Source: Streptomyces peucetius (lineage in GTDB: Bacteria; Actinomycetota; Actinomycetes; Streptomycetales; Streptomycetaceae). Taken from it: a stretch of DNA of 64,000 nucleotides. Location of the stretch: assembly GCF_025854275.1 (NCBI RefSeq), contig NZ_CP107567.1, positions 6,634,001 to 6,698,000 on the forward strand. Direction: 5' to 3'. A model generated the notes under the pieces. The model searched no databases and had not been told where the DNA came from. It was given only the letters and a program-made list of their open reading frames with translations. This document shows, in pieces, positions 45,101 through 52,805 of the stretch. How positions within the stretch are numbered: position 1 is the stretch's first letter; every line of letters begins with the position of its first letter. The position numbers and the translations under genes were made by a program.

Positions 45101-45768
45101 GCCTCGCGCGTCGCCGGGCCACCGGTGCTCATGATCTGCACGGTCTGCACCCGCGCGTCGTTGTCCCGCGCGGTGTACTGGCCCTCGTCCAGGAACGCCC
45201 GCACGTCGGCCGGCGTACCGGCCAGCGCCTTGCGGCCCGCTTCCTGCACCTGCGGCCCGCCGGCGGAGACGATCTGGGTCACCTGGACCCGCAGATCGTG
45301 CTCCAGCGGCGCCTGCCAGCCGTCCTTCAGGAAGGCGCGCAGGTCGTCCGGCGTGCCGGCCAGCGCGGTGCGCGCGGCCTCGCGCACCCCGCGCCCGCCC
45401 ATCGTGAAGATCTGGACCGTCGCCACCCGGTCGTCACTGAGCCGGGCGATCTCCTTCTCGTGCTCCAGGAACTGCCGTACGTCGTCGTCCGACCCCGTCA
45501 GAGCGGCCTCGGCGGCGGCCTTGACGCCCGGACCGCCGCTCTTCCACAGTTCGAGGACCCTGCCGCGGTCAGTGGCGGGTATGTGGTCGGCGCTCGTGTA
45601 GTCGTCCCAGTCGACCACCTCGTCGGCGACCGCGGGCGGCGCGGTGCCGATGAGGCCCACGACCAGTGCCATGAACAGACTCAGGCAGAGCGCGCGCAGT
45701 GCGGTCCGGCGGGCTCTTCGGCGCGGTGTGCGACCGCGCGCGACCTGATTCGCATTGATTCTTCGCAT
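42136..45768 (-). CDS. Secreted polymorphic toxin candidate with ALF repeats, Ala-rich coils, pre-toxin segment and C-terminal nuclease-like domain
   Basis: 1,210 residues. Signal peptide to about 48 (ALCLSLFMALVVGLIGTAPPAVA). Residues ~75-235 and ~615-830 hold ALF-type repeats (V..GG..VREAARTALAGTPDDLRAFL). Two Ala-rich coiled-coil blocks (~240-610, ~830-1000) follow. A pre-toxin segment ~1010-1070 (DGIGLIPGVGEIADLANCGWYGAEGD) precedes a distinct tail ~1083-1210 with AAKHWARHKAEFPEL, EYVELAHRYR, GYVIYDKKTNTLVSYD, like BECR-fold ribonuclease toxins. Start ATG at 45768. Followed by a candidate immunity gene. Contact-dependent or secreted antibacterial action is inferred. Confidence 0.82.
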   Translation of the reverse strand: MRRINANQVARGRTPRRRARRTALRALCLSLFMALVVGLIGTAPPAVADEVVDWDDYTSADHIPATDRGRVLELWKSGGPGVKAAAEAALTGSDDDVRQFLEHEKEIARLSDDRVATVQIFTMGGRGVREAARTALAGTPDDLRAFLKDGWQAPLEHDLRVQVTQIVSAGGPQVQEAGRKALAGTPADVRAFLDEGQYTARDNDARVQTVQIMSTGGPATREAARVALNGTIEDVREFLEVGQHVARARDQELATVSELAALAQEAGRQAQAETEAAKEASERAVLAAALAKQAAEKAARETEAAKDDAKRASNAAGRAADAAKGAARAAQEAISAAQAANTSARVAANAASQAASAAAAAAQAASRARSAAAAAASDATKASAARKAAEDARNAAKGAKKAAQAAEYAGTAATEAGKAARAAVSAGANANAAAGAAEAAGGYSNVSAAQAERARAAAAEARRHAAAATRAANRAEGLAARAAKAAFEARDAADSAADHAEKAAAAADEAAEHAGEAADAAAESTKHANAAKGAADRATAAAVKARQTHDLAREVEAAELAARTDAAIEKAASLKAFDDERRAAEQRAADEAKALDAEAERLAAEAARPDVDIEEAAAKARKVALHVAATRGPWSVAAAEVALAGSAEQAVDYIREGLRKAQEQDDHARVARLAESSEFAAVRAAAEQALDGTPADIAAFLSTGQHQAAANDYRVKVVQLMDGAGPGVQEAGREALAVGTPDALRDFITTGYFTARTSDERVRAVQLNASGDPELAAAARIALAGPPQLLHAFIEEGQYKAKRKDLLTATHVARVQRLLATASSVAAKAQQNAAEALKAAALARKAAAEAAEYAKQAQASADQAAKYAEQARQSAKDAEASAEKAAASARAARAAEADAHRAARSAGNSAARAQASADAAAGSAASAWAAANEARASAEAAGKDALAAWKASLEALVITAKKAWQEAEQRRQDEEAREATAELQKLEDEFAAEAAEDDTDWWDYVSEGGHLILDGIGLIPGVGEIADLANCGWYGAEGDALNSGLSCAAAVPFIGWGATAGKWGKKGLTAVEAFSKAMRAQGKVPHIWAASKNFPHAQNAAKHWARHKAEFPELSSATEYVELAHRYRAANLNPPPDGFRVWDRLKPDGSSAGYVIYDKKTNTLVSYDADGIPKTMNRPAPKSASNPRGFDTNHWPTLEDYLRAQGQRER

Positions 45769-46244
45769 GGAAGAACCAGCACCCCCTTCAGATGCAACCG
45801 TTGCGCTGCCGCCCAACTTCCCCCGTCGGCAGCGCACTTGCGGTCATCGATCTTAAAGGTCGGTGCTGACACGACCCGGGTGCCCCGCGCCGAACCAGCC
45901 GGCCGGCCGGCCCGCGGACGGCCCGACCTTGCCGCTGCAGGACGCGGCGGACATCGATCCGGAGGGCAGGCGCAGCGGCCTCGTCATGGGAGGCGGCGGC
46001 TGGACGGTCATGACGCGAGGGAACCGACGGGGGCGGAACCCTGCAGGGGCGTGCCTACGGGGTCGTGGGCGACGGTGTCGCGGAGCCCGTACCGGTACGG
46101 GACTTGGACCGCGCGCCGTCGCACGACAGCACAGCCGCGAACAACGCGGTGTCGGCAGGCTCGCCCGGTATGCCGGCACCGGCGCCGGGGAGCGAGGCGA
46201 AGGCGGTCCAGTTGCCCTTGCGGATCAGCCGAATGCGGGCCCGG
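45769..46244. other. Intergenic region upstream of the toxin gene, no gene seen
   Basis: About 475 bases. It must contain the toxin promoter. A minus-strand frame ending GWFGAGHPGRVSTDL recalls the end of short-chain dehydrogenases but has nothing else of that fold; at most a remnant. Confidence 0.5.
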
Positions 46245-47033
46245 TCACTCAGCCCGATCGCAGGCCTTCCCGGCCAGGAACTCCTCCCAAGTCCGCCTGC
46301 CCAGCGCTCGGGAGGGCGCGGTCAGAGCCCCTGCCCGAAGGGCCGCGCCGCTCTTGCCGGGGAGGAGCACCGGCAGGACGAGGCGGCGCTTCCCCGTCGC
46401 CCGCAGCCAGGTCCTGGCCAGCCGGTCCATCCCGTACACCGTCGGCCCGGCCAGATCCGGGACCCGCCCGGCCGGCCCGCCCGCTGCGAGTTCGACGAGC
46501 CGGTCGGCGACGTCACCCGGCGCGACGGGCTGGCAGGCCGAACGGGCCGGTACGAGAACCACCGGCAGCTTGGCCAGCAAGGTGAAGACCATGTCCAGCA
46601 GCTCCGGGAACTGCGTGGCACGCAGATTGGTCCAGCCGATTCCCGAGGCCGCCAGCATCCGCTCGCCCTCCAGCTTGATCCGGTAGTAGGGGTACGGGAT
46701 CCGGTCGATGCCGACGATGGAGATGTTGACGATGTGCTCCACCCCGGCCGCCCGCTTCGCGGCCTCCAGCAGATGACGGAAGGCGGGGACGTCCTTCTTG
46801 AAGTGCCGGGCGTCGGTGGCGCAGTGAATGATCGTACGGACCCCGGCGAACGCCTCGTCCAGCCCGGTGCCGCTCGCGAGGTCACCGGTGCACCACGTCA
46901 CGCCGGCGCCGTCCGGCAGCTGCGACCTCCGGGTGAGCGCCCGCACCGGAGCCCCGGTGCGGCGCGCCCGCTCCAGCACTTCGCGGCCGAGTACGCCCGT
47001 CGCGCCGGTCACCATGATCGCGTCGTTGTTCAT
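46245..47033 (-). CDS. NAD(P)H-binding NmrA/SDR-like oxidoreductase, COE partner of the ECF41 sigma factor
   Basis: 262 residues. Atypical short-chain dehydrogenase: nucleotide motif VTGATGVLG at the start, VRALTRR, SIVGIDRIPYPYYRIKLEGERML with a YxxxK-like stretch, and no complete catalytic tetrad. Lies three bases downstream of an ECF41 sigma factor; such sigma factors are known to drive a neighbouring carboxymuconolactone decarboxylase/oxidoreductase/epimerase (COE) gene. Physiological substrate unknown. Confidence 0.87.
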   Translation of the reverse strand: MNNDAIMVTGATGVLGREVLERARRTGAPVRALTRRSQLPDGAGVTWCTGDLASGTGLDEAFAGVRTIIHCATDARHFKKDVPAFRHLLEAAKRAAGVEHIVNISIVGIDRIPYPYYRIKLEGERMLAASGIGWTNLRATQFPELLDMVFTLLAKLPVVLVPARSACQPVAPGDVADRLVELAAGGPAGRVPDLAGPTVYGMDRLARTWLRATGKRRLVLPVLLPGKSGAALRAGALTAPSRALGRRTWEEFLAGKACDRAE

Positions 47034-47036
47034 GAG

Positions 47037-47972
47037 TCAGCCTTTCTCGTTCGCCCTCACCCATGAAGAACCGGCGACCCGGCAGTTCTGTGACAGCTTC
47101 CGCAGCTGACCGGCCAGGAAGGTGAGTTTGTCCGGATTTCGGACGATCCGGACCCCGGTGACCCCCGCCTCCCCGATCTCCAGCGCGCCCATGGTGGTCA
47201 GCTCGTCGCCCTCCCAGCTGAGCACCACCATGCTGCCGTTCACCTCGGCGGCCTCCAGCCGCACTTCGCCCGCCCACCGGGCGAGGAGGCCCGCCAGGAA
47301 ACGGAACACCTTCTCCCGGCCCACGACCGGCCGCCGCGCCGCGGTGACCTTGCCGCCACCGTCCGCCCACGCGACCACGTCGTCGGCAAGCAGCGCCTCC
47401 AGCTGCTCCATCGAGCCCTGCGCCGCCGCCTCCAGGAACCGGGCCACGAAACCGCTGCCGGCATCCGCCGGCGGCACGAACTTCGGCCGTCCCTCCGCCA
47501 GACGCTGCTTCGCCCTGCGGTACAGCTGCCGGGCGTTCGCCTCCGAGCAGTCGATCACGCCCGCGACGTCGCGGTGGCTGTAGTCGAACGCGTCACGCAG
47601 CACCACCGCCGCGCGCTCCGGCGGCGTCAGACGCTCCATCAGCACCAGGACCGCCAGCGACACGGCTTCTCGCTGCTCCGCCGTCTCCATCGGCCCCAGC
47701 GCCCCCTGATCGGTCCGCACCGGCTCCGGCAGCCACGGCCCCACGTACTCCACCCGCCGCGCCCGCGCCGAGGCCAGCCGGTTCAGGCACAGATTCGTGA
47801 GCACCTTCGCGAGCCACGGCCCCGGCGCGGCGACCTGTCCGGCCTCCGCCCCGTGCCAGCGCAGGTACGCGTCCTGCACGGCGTCCTCCGCCTCCGCCGC
47901 CGAACCGAGCATCCGGTACGCCAACGAGAAGAGCCGCGGCCGGTGCTCCTCGAACTGCTCCGCCTTGTCCAT
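47037..47972 (-). CDS. ECF41-type RNA polymerase sigma factor with SnoaL-like tail
   Basis: 311 residues. Sigma region 2 (FSLAYRMLGSAAEAEDAVQDAYLRW) and region 4 (LTPPERAAVVLRDAFDYSHRDVAGVIDCSEANARQLYRRAKQRL), with the ECF41 linker motif WLPEP (GPWLPEP), and a SnoaL-like C-terminal domain with DGGGKV and NPDKL motifs that act as a built-in regulator in place of an anti-sigma factor. ATG at 47972 has no ribosome site; TAGCGT nearby suggests a leaderless transcript. TGTCACA at 47089-47095 matches the known ECF41 -35 but no CGTC -10 follows at the right distance. Confidence 0.92.
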   Translation of the reverse strand: MDKAEQFEEHRPRLFSLAYRMLGSAAEAEDAVQDAYLRWHGAEAGQVAAPGPWLAKVLTNLCLNRLASARARRVEYVGPWLPEPVRTDQGALGPMETAEQREAVSLAVLVLMERLTPPERAAVVLRDAFDYSHRDVAGVIDCSEANARQLYRRAKQRLAEGRPKFVPPADAGSGFVARFLEAAAQGSMEQLEALLADDVVAWADGGGKVTAARRPVVGREKVFRFLAGLLARWAGEVRLEAAEVNGSMVVLSWEGDELTTMGALEIGEAGVTGVRIVRNPDKLTFLAGQLRKLSQNCRVAGSSWVRANEKG

Positions 47973-48086
47973 GAGCGCACACGCTAGACGCAGCACCGCT
48001 GAAACATCGGTCCGGGCTCTCGCGTATTACTTGCCGGTAGGAAATGATGGCGGCAACCATCCACGCGTTCAGGGGCGGAGTCGGCG

Positions 48087-49502
48087 GTGGCGACCTTCGA
48101 GGAACAGAGCACGGTGCACGCCTTCCGGGACGACGCTCTCGGCGAGCACGACGCCGTCGGACTGGCCGAGGCGATCCGGCGGCGGGAGGTCGGCGCCGCC
48201 GAGGTCGCCCGGGACGCGGCGGCGCGGGTCAGGGCGGTGGAGGCGCGGCTCAACGCGGTCCAGGTGCATGTGGACGCTCCGGCGGACGGTTCGAAGGCGG
48301 ACGGTGCCTTCGCCGGTGTCCCCACCTTCGTCAAGGACAATGTCGACTACCTGGGCCTGCCCACCGGGCACGGCAGCGCCGCGTTCGCGCCGAGGGCCGT
48401 GCGCCGGCACGCGCCGTTCACCCGGCAGTTCCTGAACAGCGGTGTCACGGTGCTCGGCAAGACCCGGCTGCCCGAGTTCGGGTTCAGCCCGACCACGGAG
48501 TACGAGAACGCCGAGCCCGTCCGCAACCCGTGGCACACGGGCCACTCGGCGGGTGGTTCGTCGGGCGGCAGCGCGGCGCTCGTCGCCGCGGGAGCGGTGC
48601 CGATCGCGCACGCCAACGACGGCGGCGGCTCGATCCGGATCCCCGCCGCCTGCTGCGGCCTCGTCGGGCTGAAGCCGACCCGGGGGCGGCTGGTGGCGAA
48701 TGCGCAGAGCCGCCAACTGCCCATCGACATCGTCACCGACGGAGTCGTGAGCCGTTCCGTGCGCGACTCCGCCGCGTTCCTGGCCGCCGCCGAGAGGTAT
48801 TGGCGCAACCCGAAGCTGCCGCCCCTCGGCCTGGTGGAAGGCCCCTCGGAGCGGCGGCTGCGCATCGGCTTCCTGCTGGACTCGCCCAACGGCGTCCGAT
48901 CGGATGCGGCCACTCGCGCGGCCGTCACGGAGACCGCGACGAGGCTGGAGCGGCTCGGCCACACCGTGCAACCGGTGGAGCTGGCGATCGACCCCCGTTT
49001 CACCGAGGACTTCCTGACCTACTGGGGACTGCTGTCGTTCCTGATCGGAGTCACGGGCCGGACATTCGGCGCGGACTTCGACCGGCGCCGGATGGACGGC
49101 CTCAGCCGGGGACTGCGCGAGGCGTACGTGCAGAGCTGGCGGCGCACTCCCGCTGTGCTGCGGAGACTGAGGCGTACGCGGGAGGCTTACGCGGCGGCGT
49201 TCCGCGGGCTGGACCTCGTCCTGACGCCCGTACTCGCCCACACCACACCGCCGCTCGGCCACCTCGCACCGACCGTCCCGTACCCGACGCTGATCGAACG
49301 GATCCTTGCCTACGTCGCGTTCACACCGGTCAACAACGTCGTCGGGACGCCTTCGGTCTCGGTGCCCGCCGCGAGCGCGACGGTGGACGGGCTGCCCGTC
49401 GGCGTCATGTTCTCCGGGCGCCCCGGCGACGAACGGACCCTGCTGGAGGTCGCCTTCGCGCTGGAGGCCGACCGCCCCTTCCGGCGGGTCCAGGACCTCT
49501 GA
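48087..49502 (+). CDS. Amidase-signature family hydrolase
   Basis: 471 residues. Catalytic Lys in PTFVKDNVDY, cis-Ser and nucleophile Ser in GHSAGGSSGGSAALVAAG and DGGGSIRIPAACCGLVGLKPTRG: the full Ser-cisSer-Lys set. Acts on amide bonds of small molecules (family covers enantiomer-selective amidases and GatA relatives); it lacks GatB/GatC partners, so not a tRNA amidotransferase. GTG at 48087 with GGAG upstream. Confidence 0.92.
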   Translation: MATFEEQSTVHAFRDDALGEHDAVGLAEAIRRREVGAAEVARDAAARVRAVEARLNAVQVHVDAPADGSKADGAFAGVPTFVKDNVDYLGLPTGHGSAAFAPRAVRRHAPFTRQFLNSGVTVLGKTRLPEFGFSPTTEYENAEPVRNPWHTGHSAGGSSGGSAALVAAGAVPIAHANDGGGSIRIPAACCGLVGLKPTRGRLVANAQSRQLPIDIVTDGVVSRSVRDSAAFLAAAERYWRNPKLPPLGLVEGPSERRLRIGFLLDSPNGVRSDAATRAAVTETATRLERLGHTVQPVELAIDPRFTEDFLTYWGLLSFLIGVTGRTFGADFDRRRMDGLSRGLREAYVQSWRRTPAVLRRLRRTREAYAAAFRGLDLVLTPVLAHTTPPLGHLAPTVPYPTLIERILAYVAFTPVNNVVGTPSVSVPAASATVDGLPVGVMFSGRPGDERTLLEVAFALEADRPFRRVQDL

Positions 49503-49671
49503 CCGCTGTGAACCCCCGGACGGTGCTGCCGAGCAGCGCGGACACGGTGGCACCCCGGTATCTGCTGCCGCACCGCACGCCGGGCCCGTGTGCACATGGA
49601 CGTGTCACGCCACCGGATCGGTGAGCGGATAGGATCCGCCGAGTTCACCGACCTCGGGAGGATCACCCGCG

Positions 49672-50223
49672 ATGACCGCACAGCCACGGTCGAGCTTCCT
49701 GGTCCTGCCCGGCTACCAGGGCTCCGGACCGGAGCACTGGCAGAGCCGCTGGGAGGCGGCGGACCCGTCGTTCCGGCGGGTCCAGCAGGCCGACTGGGAC
49801 CGGCCGGTGCTGGGCGACTGGCTGGAGGCGCTGGACGAGGCGTCGGCCGCCGCGCAGGGCCCCGTGGTGCTGGTCGCGCACAGCCTCGGCTGCATCCTGG
49901 TGGCGCACTGGGCGGCGGAGCGCTCCGGGCGGTCCGGGCAGGTGGCCGGGGCGCTCCTGGTGGCGCCCGCGGACATCGAGCGCGCGGGCGTGGCCGAGCT
50001 GGAGAACTTCTGCCCGGTCCCGCTGAAGGCACTGCCGTTCCCGAGCATCGTGGTCGCCGCCTCGGACGATCCGTGGTGCACGCCGGAGCGCTCCCGCCGG
50101 TTCGCGGACGCCTGGGACGCGCGCCTGGTGGAGGCGGGCCCGCTCGGCCACATCAACGCGGAATCCGGGCTGGGCGACTGGCCGGCCGGCCGGGAGCTCC
50201 TGACCGAGCTGCTGCCCGGCTGA
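49672..50223 (+). CDS. RBBP9/YdeN-type alpha/beta hydrolase
   Basis: 183 residues. Small serine hydrolase: start FLVLPGYQGSGPEHWQSRWE, nucleophile in LVAHSLGCILVAHWA, then ASDDPWCTPERSRRFADAWDARLVEAGPLGHINAESGLGDWP with the catalytic Asp and His. Cytosolic; substrate unknown. Stands alone between the amidase and a DUF1737 gene. Confidence 0.9.
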   Translation: MTAQPRSSFLVLPGYQGSGPEHWQSRWEAADPSFRRVQQADWDRPVLGDWLEALDEASAAAQGPVVLVAHSLGCILVAHWAAERSGRSGQVAGALLVAPADIERAGVAELENFCPVPLKALPFPSIVVAASDDPWCTPERSRRFADAWDARLVEAGPLGHINAESGLGDWPAGRELLTELLPG

Positions 50224-50275
50224 CCTCCGGCCCGGCTGACCTCGGCCCGGGCGGGCGCGGCGCGGGGGCGGACCC

Positions 50276-50311
50276 TGTCCGGACGCCGGACGCCGGACGC
50301 CGGACGTCGGA
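50276..50311. repeat. Short tandem repeat of GGACGCC
   Basis: Four near-perfect copies of the seven-base unit GGACGCC between two genes, in low-complexity GC-rich sequence. Confidence 0.5.
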
Positions 50312-50386
50312 CTCGGTCTACGGCCCGGCCGGGCAAGGCGAACGGCCGTGTCGAACGACGGGATCGGGCCTGAGATGCTTGCCCCC

Positions 50387-50572
50387 ATGAGCACACCACC
50401 ACACGGCCTGCCCAGGTACCGGGTGCTGACCGGCCCGGACGACGAATCGTTCTGCCGGCGCGTGAGCGAGGCGATCGACCTCGGCTACGAACTGCACGAA
50501 GGTCCCGCCGTGACCTTCAACGGCGAGCGCGTCATCGTCGCCCAGGCAGTGGTCTGGCCGGCCCGCCCGTAA
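50387..50572 (+). CDS. DUF1737-type small protein
   Basis: 61 residues: LPRYRVLTGPDDESFCRRVSEAIDLGYELHEGPAVTFNGERVIVAQAVVWP. The pattern YRVLTGPDD..FC..V..AI..GYELHG.P.....VAQA is that of DUF1737 proteins, common and without known function. ATG at 50387 follows TGAGAT by about seven bases and lacks a ribosome site, so probably leaderless. Its last 41 bases overlap the end of the convergent gene at 50532. Confidence 0.8.
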   Translation: MSTPPHGLPRYRVLTGPDDESFCRRVSEAIDLGYELHEGPAVTFNGERVIVAQAVVWPARP

Positions 50573-51602
50573 CGGACGGCAGTTCCAGGGTGATGTGGGA
50601 GGACAGCGCGCCCAGGAAATCGGACGCGTCGAAGATCTCGCCGGCGGAGGCCACGCCGACGGCCCTGGTCCGGCCCGTGAGGATGCGGTCGACCGCCTCC
50701 ACCGCGAGCGGCGCGGTGACGGCGTAGATGTCCTGGCCGCTCGCCACGGCGCGGCGTTCGGTGCCGCCGGAGCGCACGACGACGTCGACGAGGAAGGTCT
50801 GTGCGGACCGCCCGTGCTCGTCGACCGCGGCGGGAGCCGGCGTCTCCGGTGCCGACAGGTCCCTGGCCGCCTCGACGGTCATGTAGGTGCGCACTTCGGG
50901 GATGGGCAGATGGCTGGGGACGGTGACGACGTCCGCCATGCTGAACTCCCCGATGACCTCCCGGGGGCCCAGCGGCTCGGGGAAGGGCCACTTGAGGACC
51001 GTCGCCTCGTCCCGGCGGTGTTCCAGCCGCCCGTTCCTGTACACGACGCGTGCGCCGCCCCGCCGCTGCCGGGAGACCGCGCCCGCGGCCCGCGTCCCGC
51101 CGGTGGGCTGCCAGCTGCTCAGCCCGTACGCGACGTGCGCCTCGTCGGCCGCCGTCCAGTCGCCCATCGCCGCGGTGACCAGCAGGTCGCCGAGGGCGCC
51201 GAAGAACGCCATCGCGGGGACGATCACCGCTCCCGCGGCGCGGGCGCGGTCCGTGAAGTGCGCGAACGTGTCGGCGTTGGCCTCGATCTCGGCCGCCACA
51301 TCCACGTACGGGATCCCGGCCCGCAGCGCAGCCTCGATCACGGGCGCGGCAGTCGCGGCGAAGGGCCCGGCACAGTTGATCACCGCCGCCGTCCCGGCCA
51401 GCGCGCGGTCGAGAGAGACCGGGTCGTCGACCGAGGCCGGCCGGGCCTCGAGGCCGGGACAGGACGCCGCCAGCGCCCGCAGTCTGCCGGCGTCGCGGCC
51501 GGAGAGAACCGGGACGAACCCGCGCTCCCGCAGCTCCGTCACCACGAACCGCCCGGTGTGCCCGTACGCGCCGAAAACCGCCACCATCTGACCCGGTCCC
51601 AT
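50532..51602 (-). CDS. Saccharopine dehydrogenase-like / trans-acting enoyl reductase family protein
   Basis: 356 residues. N-terminal Rossmann fold with VAVFGAYGHTGRFV, INCAGPFAATAAPVIEAALRAGIPYVDVAAE and a C-terminal domain typical of membrane-free enoyl reductases related to mycobacterial Rv2953. Catalytic role unproven; likely NADP-dependent reduction of a lipid- or polyketide-linked group. ATG at 51602 with GGGAG five bases upstream. Divergent from a GlxA-type regulator 100 bases away, probably its target or regulator. Confidence 0.85.
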   Translation of the reverse strand: MGPGQMVAVFGAYGHTGRFVVTELRERGFVPVLSGRDAGRLRALAASCPGLEARPASVDDPVSLDRALAGTAAVINCAGPFAATAAPVIEAALRAGIPYVDVAAEIEANADTFAHFTDRARAAGAVIVPAMAFFGALGDLLVTAAMGDWTAADEAHVAYGLSSWQPTGGTRAAGAVSRQRRGGARVVYRNGRLEHRRDEATVLKWPFPEPLGPREVIGEFSMADVVTVPSHLPIPEVRTYMTVEAARDLSAPETPAPAAVDEHGRSAQTFLVDVVVRSGGTERRAVASGQDIYAVTAPLAVEAVDRILTGRTRAVGVASAGEIFDASDFLGALSSHITLELPSVTGGPARPLPGRR

Positions 51603-51702
51603 GGGTTCTCCCTTTGCTCGAACGATCCACTGCGGCCATCCTGGCGGGGGCGGTCTCGCCACCGTGAGTGTCCGGAACGACATGACCCGTACAATTTCCG
51701 AC

Positions 51703-52647
51703 ATGACTACTGTCGCGCTGGCTGTCACCGACGGGATGCTGCACTTCGAACTGTCGCTGGCGTACGAGGTCTTCGCCGCCGCTCCCGCCGGTGTGACGGT
51801 CCCCTGGTACGACGTCACCGTCTGCGGACCGGTCGCCGTGCCGGTCGGCCGGTTCCTGCTGGAGCCCGACTCCGGACTCGACCGGCTCCGGCACGCCGAC
51901 ACCGTGATCGTCCCCGGCTGGGCCGACGTCGACGAGGTCCCGCCCGCCGACCTGGTCGAGGCGGTGCGCGCGGCCCACGAGGCGGGCGCGCGCGTGGTCT
52001 CCCTCTGCACGGGTGTGTTCGTGCTGGCAGCGGCCGGCCTGCTGGACGGGAAGCGCGCGACCACGCACTGGGCGCACACCGAGGCTCTGGCCGCCCGTCA
52101 CCCCCGGGTGGAGGTCGACCCGGACGTGCTCTATGTGGACAACGGCAGCGTGCTCACCTCCGCGGGCAAGGCCGCCGCGCTGGACCTCTGCCTGCACCTC
52201 GTCCGCCTCGACCACGGCTCGTCGATCGCCAACGCCGTCGCCCGCCGCCTTGTCGTACCACCGCACCGGGCGGGCGGCCAGGCCCAGTTCGTCACCACCC
52301 CGGTGCCCGCCCGGGACGACCACCCGCTCGCCGCCCTGCTGCCCTGGATCGTCGAACGGCTCGACCAGCCGCTGACCGTGGAGGACCTGGCCCGCGAGGC
52401 GGGGATGAGCTCACGCCATCTGGCCCGCCACTTCAGGGCCGCGACCGGCACCACCCCGCTGCAATGGCTGCTGACCCAGCGGATCCGCCACGCCCAGGAA
52501 CTGCTGGAGAAGACCGACGACAGTGTGGACTCCGTCGCTGCCGCCACCGGTATGGGCACCGCCACGACGCTGCGCCGGCACTTCAACCGCACGGTCGGCG
52601 TGCCCCCGGACGCCTACCGCCGTACCTTCCGCTCACGGACCCGCTGA
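51703..52647 (+). CDS. GlxA-type transcriptional regulator (DJ-1/PfpI domain plus AraC HTH)
   Basis: 314 residues. N-terminal DJ-1/PfpI-like domain (FELSLAYEVFAAAP, nucleophile-elbow VSLCTGVFVLAAAGLLDGKRATTHW) without a protease function, then an AraC-type double helix-turn-helix (LTVEDLAREAGMSSRHLARHFRAATGTTP, DSVAAATGMGTATTLRRHFNRTVGV). ATG at 51703 directly follows TACAAT (51690-51695) by seven bases: a leaderless start. Probably regulates the divergent reductase. Confidence 0.92.
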   Translation: MTTVALAVTDGMLHFELSLAYEVFAAAPAGVTVPWYDVTVCGPVAVPVGRFLLEPDSGLDRLRHADTVIVPGWADVDEVPPADLVEAVRAAHEAGARVVSLCTGVFVLAAAGLLDGKRATTHWAHTEALAARHPRVEVDPDVLYVDNGSVLTSAGKAAALDLCLHLVRLDHGSSIANAVARRLVVPPHRAGGQAQFVTTPVPARDDHPLAALLPWIVERLDQPLTVEDLAREAGMSSRHLARHFRAATGTTPLQWLLTQRIRHAQELLEKTDDSVDSVAAATGMGTATTLRRHFNRTVGVPPDAYRRTFRSRTR

Positions 52648-52660
52648 TCCCGCGGCCGGA

Positions 52661-52734
52661 CGGGGCCGGCCGGATTCGAACCGGCGTCCTCCCACATGCG
52701 GTGAAGGCGCGACAACCACTGCGCTACGGGCCCC
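52661..52734 (-). tRNA. Degenerate tRNA-like gene, anticodon not assignable
   Basis: Minus-strand sequence with an A-box (TAGCGCAGTGGTTG), a perfect T arm (GCCGG-TTCGAAT-CCGGC) and acceptor GGGGCC/GGCCCC. Faults: an extra C in the 5' acceptor strand (GGGGCCCG where GGGGCCG would pair fully) and an anticodon stem TTCAC/GTGGG closing only five bases (CGCAT), without the usual U33. No CCA is encoded. Either a pseudo-tRNA or a tRNA with sequencing errors. Confidence 0.5.
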
Positions 52735-52805
52735 GTCCTGGCCGCGATCGTAACCCGAGGCGCGGGAACGGGACTCGCGCCGCCGGACACCGGGGACGGG
52801 GCCGG

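Noticed and set aside
45853..46179. Minus-strand frame ending HPGRVSTDL, like the end of a short-chain dehydrogenase
   Set aside because: Only one short resemblance and no Rossmann motif; too little to call a gene or remnant.
50276..50311. GGACGCC repeats as a possible CRISPR
   Set aside because: Seven-base tandem units without spacers; no CRISPR array or cas gene in the window.
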